A stretch of DNA of 64,000 nt from Nocardioides aromaticivorans. GTDB taxonomy: Bacteria; Actinomycetota; Actinomycetes; Propionibacteriales; Nocardioidaceae. How positions within the stretch are numbered: the stretch's first letter is position 1; every line of letters starts with the position of its first letter. Both the position numbers and the translations under genes were made by a program. Below, in pieces: positions 53,592-64,000 of this stretch. The notes under the pieces are model-generated. The model did not search any database, was not told the DNA's origin, and saw nothing but the letters and a program-made list of their open reading frames with translations. The stretch is taken from contig NZ_JACBZM010000001.1 in NCBI RefSeq assembly GCF_013408525.1, forward strand, positions 4,402,001-4,466,000, in the 5' to 3' direction.

Positions 53592-53799
53592 CATCTGGCA
53601 TTGACCGATCCGTCATGCCCGCGCGAGTGGGGATGGCAGATCCACAAGCGGGGACCAGCACCATCGTCTCCCACCCGCAGCGGCCGCCAGGTCGTCGGGT
53701 CCGGTCCATGGAGAGCCCCGCCCGGGCGCACGACTTCCGGGATCCACGGGGCTCGTGACTGGCTTCCGCTTGCACCAGCGGGAGCCTCTTCTCATTTGT
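53589..53799 (+). promoter_or_regulatory. infC leader with promoter and attenuator-like hairpin
   Basis: TAGCAT (53589-53594), overlapping the SseB-like stop codon, is a likely -10. About 160 bases later GGCTTCCGC (53761-53769) pairs with GCGGGAGCC (53778-53786) to give a 9-bp stem with an 8-base loop, followed by TCTTCTCATTTG. This is an intrinsic-terminator-like structure 54 bases before the infC start. It could provide attenuation control of infC-rpmI-rplT. No gene is seen in 53592-53839. Confidence 0.65.
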
Positions 53800-53839
53800 A
53801 GCGCTGAAGGACTCCCGACCGAACGAGTTTGGAGGACAC

Positions 53840-54514
53840 ATCAGCACCGAGCTGCGTATCAACGAGCGGATCCGGGTTCCCGAGGTCCGGCTCGTGGGAC
53901 CCAACGGCGAGACCGTCGGCATCGTCCCCACCGACCAGGCCCTCAAGCTTGCCCAGGAGGCCGACCTGGACCTGGTGGAGGTGGCGCCCATGGCCCGCCC
54001 GCCCGTCTGCAAGCTCATGGACTACGGGAAGTTCAAGTACGAGAACGCCCAGAAGGCCCGTGAGGCACGACGCAATCAGACCAACGTCATCATCAAGGAG
54101 ATGAAGCTCCGGCCGAAGATCGACGCGCACGACTACGAGACCAAGAAGGGTCACGTCGTTCGCTTCCTCAAGGCCGGCGACAAGGTCAAGATCACCATCA
54201 TGTTCCGCGGCCGCGAGCAGCACCGCCCCGAGCTGGGCTACCGGCTGCTGCAGAAGCTGGCCGAGGACGTCCAGGAGCTGGGCTTCATCGAGTCCAACCC
54301 CAAGCAGGACGGCCGCAACATGATCATGGTGCTGGGCCCGCACAAGAAGAAGGCCGAGGCCAAGGCCGAGGTCAAGGCCGCCAAGGTGGAGGCCGCTGCC
54401 GAGCGCGACGCCGAGAAGGCCGCCGAGCACGCCGAGCGCACCGCGGTCCAGCCCTCGAGCACCAAGAAGGCCAAGCGGGCGAACGAGGCACTCGACCCCG
54501 ACATCGACCTGTAA
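53840..54514 (+). CDS. infC: translation initiation factor IF-3
   Basis: A 224-residue IF-3. The frame is open upstream of the first ATG or GTG, and conserved IF-3 sequence ([19 protein letters not shown]) extends back to an ATC at 53840 that has GGAGG (53831-53835) just before it. infC is known to use rare start codons for autoregulation, so ATC is taken as start. The N domain runs to about residue 90, with [11 protein letters not shown] linker; the C domain follows (KMRPKI-like [19 protein letters not shown]). The tail from about 170 is a charged Ala/Lys/Glu helix. IF-3 keeps 30S subunits free and proofreads start codons. Confidence 0.95.
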   Translation: MSTELRINERIRVPEVRLVGPNGETVGIVPTDQALKLAQEADLDLVEVAPMARPPVCKLMDYGKFKYENAQKAREARRNQTNVIIKEMKLRPKIDAHDYETKKGHVVRFLKAGDKVKITIMFRGREQHRPELGYRLLQKLAEDVQELGFIESNPKQDGRNMIMVLGPHKKKAEAKAEVKAAKVEAAAERDAEKAAEHAERTAVQPSSTKKAKRANEALDPDIDL

Positions 54515-54547
54515 GACGAAGTACGACGAGACAGAGCGGACACACAG

Positions 54548-54742
54548 ATGCCCAAGAACAAGACGCACTCCGGGGCCAGCAAGCGGTTCAAGGTGACCGG
54601 CAGCGGCAAGATCCTTCGCGAGAAGGCCGGCAAGCGCCACAACCTCGAGAAGAAGGCCTCCAAGGTCACCCGTCGCCTCACCGGCACGGTCGAGGTCGCC
54701 AAGAACGACGTCCCGCGCGCGAAGAAGATGCTCGGTCTCTGA
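54548..54742 (+). CDS. rpmI: 50S ribosomal protein L35
   Basis: A 64-residue L35, very basic: [20 protein letters not shown], then [14 protein letters not shown] and the C-terminal KMLGL. It follows infC after 33 bases as in nearly all bacteria and is part of the same transcript. Confidence 0.97.
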   Translation: MPKNKTHSGASKRFKVTGSGKILREKAGKRHNLEKKASKVTRRLTGTVEVAKNDVPRAKKMLGL

Positions 54743-54782
54743 CCGGCTCCACGCACCAGAGCACCGAAACAAGGAGTAAGAG

Positions 54783-55169
54783 ATGGCACGCGTCAAGCGC
54801 GCAGTGAACGCTCAGAAGAAGCGTCGTACCACCCTCGAGCGGGCCAGCGGCTACCGCGGCCAGCGCTCGCGTCTGTACCGCAAGGCCAAGGAGCAGGTCA
54901 CCCACTCCCTGGTCTACAGCTACAACGACCGCAAGAAGAACAAGGGCAACTTCCGCCGCCTGTGGATCCAGCGGATCAACGCGGCCGCCCGCGCGGAGGG
55001 CATGACCTACAACCGCTTCATCCAGGGCCTGAACCTGGCGGGCATCGAGGTCGACCGCAAGATCCTCGCCGACCTCGCCGTCAACGAGCCGGCCGCCTTC
55101 TCGGCCCTCGTGGCGCAGGCCAAGGCCGCGCTGCCCGAGGACGTCAACGCGCCCAAGGTCTCTGCCTGA
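54783..55169 (+). CDS. rplT: 50S ribosomal protein L20
   Basis: A 128-residue L20, early-assembly protein of the large subunit that also represses its own operon in several bacteria. Recognisable are [37 protein letters not shown] and [26 protein letters not shown] lies before the ATG. Confidence 0.98.
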   Translation: MARVKRAVNAQKKRRTTLERASGYRGQRSRLYRKAKEQVTHSLVYSYNDRKKNKGNFRRLWIQRINAAARAEGMTYNRFIQGLNLAGIEVDRKILADLAVNEPAAFSALVAQAKAALPEDVNAPKVSA

Positions 55170-55181
55170 TCGCGTCCTGAC

Positions 55182-55964
55182 ATGACCGCGCCCCTGACCG
55201 CCGGCAACGCCAGGGTCAAGGAAGCACGGAAGTTGCACCGCCGCCCGGAACGCTCCGGGCGGCGGTGTTTCCTTGCTGACGGACCCAAGGCTGTCGAAGG
55301 TGCCCTCGCCGAGCCCGGACGCGTCCGGGAGGTCTTCGCGACCCCGGCCGCGGCCGTCGAGTACGCCGCCCTGCTCGGCGCCACCCCCGTCACGCTGGTC
55401 GACGAGCGCGCCATGAGCGGTCTCAGCGACAGCGTGAGCCCCGCGGGCCTCGTGGCGGTCTGCGACTTCCTCGACGTCGCGCTTCCCGAGGCGCTCGACG
55501 GACGCCTGGTCGCCCTCTGCGCCGACGTGCGCGACCCCGGCAACGCCGGCACCGTGATCCGCACCGCCGACGCCGCAGGTGCCGCGGGCGTCGTCCTCGC
55601 GGGCGACGCCGTCGACCTCTACAACCCCAAGACGATCCGGGCCTCGGTCGGCAGCGCCTTCCACCTGCCGATCGCCGTCGAGCGCGACCCGGCCGCCGCC
55701 GTGCGCGCCGCGCAGGCCGCCGGCCTCACCGTCCTCGCCGCCGACGGCGGGGGAGAGGTGGACCTCTTCGCGGCCGACGACCTCCTCACCCGCCCCACCG
55801 CGTGGCTCTTCGGCAACGAGGCGTGGGGCCTGCCCCACGAGCTCGCGGCCCTCGCCGACCATCGCGTGAGCATCCCGATCCTCGGCCGTGCCGAGTCCCT
55901 CAATCTCGCCACGGCCGCGGCGGTCTGTCTCTATGCCAGTGCCCGCGCCATGATGGCGGGGTGA
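55182..55964 (+). CDS. TrmH/SpoU-family RNA 2'-O-methyltransferase
   Basis: A 260-residue SPOUT methyltransferase with N-terminal substrate-binding domain (NARVKEARKLHRR, about residues 9-21) and C-terminal knotted domain: ADVRDPGNAGTVIRTADA (about 111-128), LYNPKTIRASVGSAFHLP (about 146-163), LFGNEAWGLP (about 207-216) and SLNLATAAAVCLY (about 239-251). It methylates rRNA or tRNA. It starts 12 bases after rplT, and its codons 19-29 form a strong hairpin (see 55236-55267). It overlaps the next gene by 4 bases. Confidence 0.9.
   Translation: MTAPLTAGNARVKEARKLHRRPERSGRRCFLADGPKAVEGALAEPGRVREVFATPAAAVEYAALLGATPVTLVDERAMSGLSDSVSPAGLVAVCDFLDVALPEALDGRLVALCADVRDPGNAGTVIRTADAAGAAGVVLAGDAVDLYNPKTIRASVGSAFHLPIAVERDPAAAVRAAQAAGLTVLAADGGGEVDLFAADDLLTRPTAWLFGNEAWGLPHELAALADHRVSIPILGRAESLNLATAAAVCLYASARAMMAG
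55236..55267 (+). terminator. 14-bp hairpin inside the trmH-like coding region
   Basis: Bases 55236-55249 pair perfectly with 55254-55267 around a 4-base loop, followed by TTTCCTTG. It has the form of an intrinsic terminator and lies 67 bases after rplT, within codons 19-29 of the methyltransferase gene. It is likely the terminator or partial terminator of the infC-rpmI-rplT operon. Confidence 0.65.
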
Positions 55965-57004
55965 CGGACCCCCTCGACCTCCTGCCCGACGGCGTCGTCG
56001 TCGCCGATGCCGAGGGCCGGGTGACCGCGATCAACGCGGTCGCGGCCGAGATGCTGGACGTCGGCCCGGCCGGGTCGGCCGTCGGCCGCCCGCTGGACGA
56101 GGTGCTCGCCCTCACCGACCACGATGCGCAGGCGTGGACCGCCGCCAATGCGCCGTACGACGGGCTGCCGACCCGCAAGGCCGTGCCCGAGCAGGCCTGG
56201 CTGCTCCCCGACGGCACCGAGGTCCTCGTCACCGCTCGCCTGCATCGCGACGTGCGCATCGGACCGGTGCAGGCCGTGGCCATCTCGCTGCGATCGGGCC
56301 GGGGCCGGGCCCGGCTCGACCGGGACCGATCGGACCTGGTGGCGACCCTCGCGCACGAGCTCCGCTCCCCGCTCACCGGGGTGAAGGGCTTCGTCAACGC
56401 CCTCCTCGCGCGGTGGGACAAGCTCAGCGACGAGCAGAAGCGGCTGATGCTCACCACCGCCAGCGCCGACGCCGACCGGCTCAGCCGGCTGATCGCCGAG
56501 CTCCTCGACGTCGCGCGGATCGACACCGGCAGGCTCCAGCTGCACCGGCGCCCCACCGACCTCGCGCTCAAGGTGACGCGCGTGCACGACTCGATCACGC
56601 AGGCGACGTCCACACCCGTCGAGCTCGACATCGCCGACGGCATCCCGCCGGTCGATGCCGACCCCGACAAGGTGATGCAGGTCCTGACCAACCTCGTCGA
56701 GAACGCCGTGCGCCACGGCGAGGGCACCGTGCGCGTGCGCGTCGCGCCGTGGGCCGACGACCCGTCGTACGTCGCGGTGACCGTCACCGACGAGGGCGAG
56801 GGCATCCCCGTCGAGCTGCGGAAGCGGGTGTTCACGAAGTTCTGGACCGCGAGCCGTGGCGGCGGATCGGGCCTGGGCCTCTACATCGTCAGCGGGCTCG
56901 TGAAGGCACACGGCGGGGTCGTCACCGTCGACGACCGGCCGGGCGGGGGCGCGCGGGTCACCACCGCGTGGCCGGTCGCCGCTGGTGCGGCATCGGCACA
57001 ATGA
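55961..57004 (+). CDS. sensor histidine kinase with PAS domain
   Basis: A 347-residue soluble kinase with no membrane segment. Residues about 1-110 are a PAS-like domain; the HisKA box is DLVATLAHELRSPLTGVKGF (about 124-143, His phosphorylation site) and the ATPase domain has N-box NLVENAVRHGEG (about 241-252), DEGEGIP (about 273) and GSGLGLYIVSGL (about 302-313). It starts by GTG in overlap with the methyltransferase stop. No response regulator is adjacent, so its partner lies elsewhere. Confidence 0.88.
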   Translation: MTDPLDLLPDGVVVADAEGRVTAINAVAAEMLDVGPAGSAVGRPLDEVLALTDHDAQAWTAANAPYDGLPTRKAVPEQAWLLPDGTEVLVTARLHRDVRIGPVQAVAISLRSGRGRARLDRDRSDLVATLAHELRSPLTGVKGFVNALLARWDKLSDEQKRLMLTTASADADRLSRLIAELLDVARIDTGRLQLHRRPTDLALKVTRVHDSITQATSTPVELDIADGIPPVDADPDKVMQVLTNLVENAVRHGEGTVRVRVAPWADDPSYVAVTVTDEGEGIPVELRKRVFTKFWTASRGGGSGLGLYIVSGLVKAHGGVVTVDDRPGGGARVTTAWPVAAGAASAQ

Positions 57005-57008
57005 CGAC

Positions 57009-57620
57009 ATGACCGACCTGCCGCAGCCCGCCGACGACCTGCGGACCTACCTGGCCCGCGCGCGCGAGGCCATCCTCTGGAAGCTCGACGGGCTGGGGGA
57101 GCGGGCGGTGCGGTTGCCGCGCACGCCGACGGGCACCAGCCTGCTCGGCATCGTGCTGCACTGCGCCAACGTCGAGATCGGCTACTTCGCCCCCACCTTC
57201 GGGCGGACCTTCCCGGAGCGCGACCACCCGGCGGTCGTGCCCGAGGACGCCTACGACACCGACCCGCAGGCCGACTGGACCGTCCCCGCCGAGATCTCCA
57301 CGGCCGAGCTCGTCGCCTTCTACGGCCGGGTCGCCGCCTTCACCGACGCGGCCTTCGACGAGCTCCCACTCGACGCCAGGGGCCGGGTGCCGTGGTGGCC
57401 GGAGGGCCGTGCCGAGGCGAGCCTGCACCAGGTCGCGGTGCACGTGCTGGCCGACCTGCACCGCCACGCGGGGCACGCCGACATCCTCCGGGAGGGCATC
57501 GACGGCGCCGCCGGGCTGACCCCCGCCGTCCCCAACCTCCCCGACGCCGCCGGGTGGCCGTCGTACGTCGCCCGGGTCACCACGATCGCCGAGCAGTTCC
57601 CGGCTGACGACGCCGGCTGA
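57009..57620 (+). CDS. DinB/DUF664 family protein
   Basis: A 203-residue four-helix-bundle protein. Metal-ligand histidines are at IVLHCANVEIGYF (about residue 45) and HQVAVHVLADLHRHAGHADILRE (about 140-160), the pattern of the DUF664 branch of the DinB superfamily, which includes mycothiol- or bacillithiol-dependent transferases. ATG 57009 starts 4 bases after the kinase stop; ATG 57001 is out of the preferred position. Confidence 0.78.
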   Translation: MTDLPQPADDLRTYLARAREAILWKLDGLGERAVRLPRTPTGTSLLGIVLHCANVEIGYFAPTFGRTFPERDHPAVVPEDAYDTDPQADWTVPAEISTAELVAFYGRVAAFTDAAFDELPLDARGRVPWWPEGRAEASLHQVAVHVLADLHRHAGHADILREGIDGAAGLTPAVPNLPDAAGWPSYVARVTTIAEQFPADDAG

Positions 57621-57646
57621 GGACGCCAGCCGATACCGGTTCGCGG

Positions 57647-57670
57647 GCAGGGGCCCCTGCTTCCTAGACT
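57647..57670. promoter_or_regulatory. 14-bp palindrome and -10 element before pheS
   Basis: GCAGGGGCCCCTGC (57647-57660) is a perfect palindrome. TAGACT (57665-57670) follows and lies 9 bases before the pheS ATG. The palindrome may be an operator or the tail of a terminator for the preceding gene. Confidence 0.45.
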
Positions 57671-57679
57671 TGCCGCACG

Positions 57680-58800
57680 ATGTCTGGCCCTAACACTGAC
57701 TACGACCCCGTGGAGGTCGCCGCCGTGAGCCCTGCCGAGGTGGAGGCCGCGCGCGACGCCGCACTGGCCGCGATCGCCGCCGCCGCCGACCTGGAGCAGC
57801 TCAAGGCGGTGCGCACCGAGCACGCCGGTGACCGCTCTCCGCTGGCGCTGGCCAACCGCGAGATCGGCGCGCTGCCGCCGCAGGCCCGCAAGGAGGCCGG
57901 CCAGCGGGTCGGCCAGGCCCGGGGTGCCGTCAACCAGGCGCTCGCCGCCCGCCAGGTCGAGCTCGAGGCCGAGAACGAGGCGCGGATCCTGGTCGAGGAG
58001 GCCGTGGACGTCACGCTGCCCACGGACCGCGACCCGGTCGGTGCGCGCCACCCGCTCACCACGGGCTCCGAGCTGATCGCGGACATCTTCGTCGCCATGG
58101 GCTGGGAGGTCGCCGAGGGTCCGGTCATCGAGGCCGAGTGGCTCAACTTCGACGCGCTCAACCTCGGCCCGGACCACCCGGCCCGCACCATGCAGGACAC
58201 CTTCTGGACCGACCCCGCGGACGACCACCTCGTCCTGCGCACGCACACCAGCCCGGTCCAGGCGCGCACCATGCTGACCCGCGGTGTCAGCGAAGGGGCC
58301 CCGATCTACGTCGTGTGCCCCGGTCGCGTCTTCCGCACCGACGAGTACGACGCCACGCACTCGCCGATGTTCCACCAGGTCGAGGGCCTCGCCATCGACG
58401 AGGGCATCTCGATGGCCCACCTCAAGGGCACGCTCGACCACTTCGCGAGCCAGATGTTCGGCGAGGGCATCACGACGCGCTTCCGGCCGTCGTACTTCCC
58501 GTTCACCGAGCCGTCGGCCGAGGTCGACCTGGTCTGCTTCGTCTGCCGGGGCACCGGGCTCAACGACGCCGGCTCCGACCCGTGCCGCACCTGTCGCGGC
58601 GAGGGCTGGATCGAGTGGGGTGGCTGCGGCATCGTCAACCCGCGCGTCCTCCAGGCCTGTGGCGTCGACTCGACGCGCTACTCCGGCTTCGCGTTCGGCA
58701 TGGGCATCGACCGGACCCTGATGTTCCGGCACGGCCTCGAGGACCTGCGCACCCTCTTCGAGGGCGACGTGCGCTTCACGACTGCATTCGGGAGTGAACT

Positions 58801-58804
<4 letters not shown>
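57680..58804 (+). CDS. pheS: phenylalanyl-tRNA synthetase alpha subunit
   Basis: A 374-residue class II synthetase subunit. The N-terminal coiled coil (about residues 15-110) binds tRNA. Class II motifs are visible: LNFDALNLGPDHPARTMQDTF (about 155-175), the VCPGRVFRTDEYDATHSPMFHQVEG motif 2 (about 213-237), and GFAFGMGIDRTLM motif 3 (about 335-347). It works as (alpha-beta)2 with PheT. Confidence 0.98.
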
Positions 58805-62794
<3,990 letters not shown>

Positions 62795-62817
62795 CCCTCC
62801 GCAAAGGAACCACCACC

Positions 62818-63975
62818 ATGAGCGTCACCCACCCCGCCGGCTTCGTCGCCGCCGGCGCCGCGATCGGCCTGAAGGCCAGCGGCAACAAGGACTTCGCCCT
62901 CGTCGTCAACCAGGGTCCCACCTTCGACTCCGCGACCGTCTTCACCAGCAATCGGTGCAAGGCCAACCCGGTGCTATGGAGCGAGCAGGTCGTCAAGGAC
63001 GGCGTCGTGCGCGCCGTCATCCTCAACTCCGGTGGCGCCAACTGCTACACCGGTCCCGAGGGCTTCCTGACCACCCACCAGGTGGCCGAGGAGGTCGGCA
63101 AGGCCCTCGACATCGGCGCCGGCGACGTCGTGGTCTGCTCGACCGGGCTGATCGGCCTGGCCAACGACCGGCAGCAGCTGCTCGACGGTGTCCACACCCT
63201 GCACGCGCAGCTGTCCGCCGACGGCGGCAACGACGCGGCCGAGGCGATCATGACGACCGACACCGTCAGCAAGCAGGTGGTCGTCGAGGGTCCCGACGGC
63301 GCCTGGTCGATCGGCGGCATGGCCAAGGGGGCCGGCATGCTGGCCCCGGCGCTGGCCACGATGCTCGTCGTCATCACCACCGACGCCGTCGTGCCCGCCG
63401 CGCAGCTTGACGCCTCGCTGCGGGCCGCGACCCGGGTCAGCTTCGACCGGCTCGACTCCGACGGCTGCCAGTCGACCAACGACACCGTGACCCTGATGGC
63501 GAGCGGCGCGTCGGGGGTGACGCCGACGGCCGAGGAGTTCACCGCGGCGCTGACCGACCTGTGCACCCAGCTCGCCCGCCAGCTGCTCGCCGACGCCGAG
63601 GGCGCGGACCACGAGATCGCGATCACCACCCTGAACGCCGCCACCGAGGACGACGCCGTCGAGGTCGGCCGGAGCGTGGCGCGGAGCAACCTCTTCAAGG
63701 CCGCCGTGTTCGGCAAGGACCCCAACTGGGGCCGGGTCCTGGCCTCGGTCGGTACGACGAGCGCCGCCTTCGACCCCGCCGACCTCGACGTCGCGATGAA
63801 CGGCGTCTGGGTGTGCCGCAACAGCACCCCCGCCGAGGACCCGTCCCTCGTCGACCTGAGCCCCCGGGCCGTGACGGTCACCATCGACCTCAAGGCCGGC
63901 GACGCGGAGGCCACGGTGTGGACGAACGACCTCACCCACGCCTACGTCCACGAGAACAGCGCCTACAGCTCATGA
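62818..63975 (+). CDS. argJ: bifunctional ornithine acetyltransferase / N-acetylglutamate synthase
   Basis: A 385-residue ArgJ. The self-cleavage site is at the Ala-Thr bond in APALATMLVV (about residue 181-190), splitting alpha and beta chains. Also visible are NSGGANCYTG (about 70-79), MTTDTVSK (about 144), and late GKDPNWGRVLASVG (about 300-313). It recycles the acetyl group between ornithine and glutamate. GGAAC precedes the ATG. Confidence 0.97.
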   Translation: MSVTHPAGFVAAGAAIGLKASGNKDFALVVNQGPTFDSATVFTSNRCKANPVLWSEQVVKDGVVRAVILNSGGANCYTGPEGFLTTHQVAEEVGKALDIGAGDVVVCSTGLIGLANDRQQLLDGVHTLHAQLSADGGNDAAEAIMTTDTVSKQVVVEGPDGAWSIGGMAKGAGMLAPALATMLVVITTDAVVPAAQLDASLRAATRVSFDRLDSDGCQSTNDTVTLMASGASGVTPTAEEFTAALTDLCTQLARQLLADAEGADHEIAITTLNAATEDDAVEVGRSVARSNLFKAAVFGKDPNWGRVLASVGTTSAAFDPADLDVAMNGVWVCRNSTPAEDPSLVDLSPRAVTVTIDLKAGDAEATVWTNDLTHAYVHENSAYSS

Positions 63976-64000
63976 GCGAGGACAAGATGAGCGAGCCCGG
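63972..64000 (+). CDS. start of a following gene, probably acetylglutamate kinase
   Basis: An ATG at 63972 overlaps the argJ stop (ATGA) and opens a frame running off the window (MSEDKMSEP). An in-frame ATG at 63987 is an alternative start. The usual next gene after argJ is argB; only about nine residues are visible, so this rests on position. Confidence 0.5.

Noticed and set aside
53894..54514. IF-3 starting at GTG 53894
   Set aside because: It would remove about 18 conserved N-terminal residues and has no Shine-Dalgarno sequence, unlike the ATC at 53840.

Overview
The window is about 70% GC, densely packed and fully bacterial. Its gene content (six-Mce operon with paired YrbE permeases, a KstR-type TetR regulator, LipC/WS-DGAT lipid enzymes, an FMN riboswitch rib operon, infC-rpmI-rplT, pheST-arg) points to an actinobacterium. 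Gene style and order suggest the Nocardioides/Propionibacteriales area; this placement is an inference. No rRNA, tRNA, CRISPR array, insertion sequence or prophage was recognised.

Layout. 1-6.5 kb: end of a phospholipase D/cardiolipin synthase, an SDR, a carboxymuconolactone decarboxylase-like protein, uvrB, an MFS carrier and a small ion channel. 6.6-17 kb: a complete mce operon (yrbEA, yrbEB, mceA-F, two Mce-associated proteins). 17-20.3 kb: a redox and dehydrogenase module (ferredoxin-NADP reductase, PPOX protein, 3Fe-4S ferredoxin, two SDRs). 20.4-25 kb: kstR, then a glycosyltransferase, methyltransferase, six-hairpin-like protein and a second methyltransferase. 25-37 kb: a tandem acyl-CoA dehydrogenase like FadE34, a LipC-like esterase divergent from a WS/DGAT acyltransferase, a DUF475 membrane protein, an alpha/beta hydrolase, and a five-gene operon that corresponds to the mycobacterial igr (chsE1-chsE2-chsH2-chsH1-ltp2) steroid side-chain operon with rearranged gene boundaries. 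37.5-42.4 kb: FMN riboswitch with ribD-ribE-ribBA-ribH, then hisE-hisG. 43-50 kb: two TerD proteins and the ter-associated biosynthetic set (C-C lyase, two phosphoribosyltransferase-like proteins, HAD hydrolase), then a coiled-coil protein. 50-53.6 kb: epimerase, P-loop kinase, PLP fold-III enzyme, SseB-like protein. 53.6-61.3 kb: infC (ATC start, with an attenuator-like leader), rpmI, rplT, an RNA methyltransferase, a histidine kinase, a DinB protein, pheS, pheT. 61.3-64 kb: argC, an ACT-domain protein, argJ and the first codons of a following gene, probably argB.

The central theme is a steroid (cholesterol-type) uptake and degradation regulon. Six sites matching, or differing by one base from, the KstR operator pattern TnnAACnnGTTnnA lie in front of the mce operon, the ferredoxin reductase, kstR/glycosyltransferase, the second methyltransferase/FadE34-like gene, the LipC-like/WS-DGAT pair and the alpha/beta hydrolase/igr pair. 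At most of these sites a TAnnnT -10 hexamer overlaps or adjoins the operator, and several controlled genes appear to start at the first transcribed base (leaderless). Mce would import the sterol, the reductase and ferredoxin would feed electrons to an oxygenase not in this window, and the acyl-CoA dehydrogenases, hydratases, SDRs and Ltp2-like aldolase would shorten the side chain.

Less expected features are: ChsE1 and ChsE2 fused in one polypeptide while ChsH2 is split in two; a 34-bp divergent operator-promoter; a glycosyltransferase/methyltransferase cluster bracketed by KstR sites; a hairpin terminator inside the trmH coding region; a 49-bp tandem duplication that separates two formerly overlapping convergent genes; and an ACT-domain protein inside the arginine operon.
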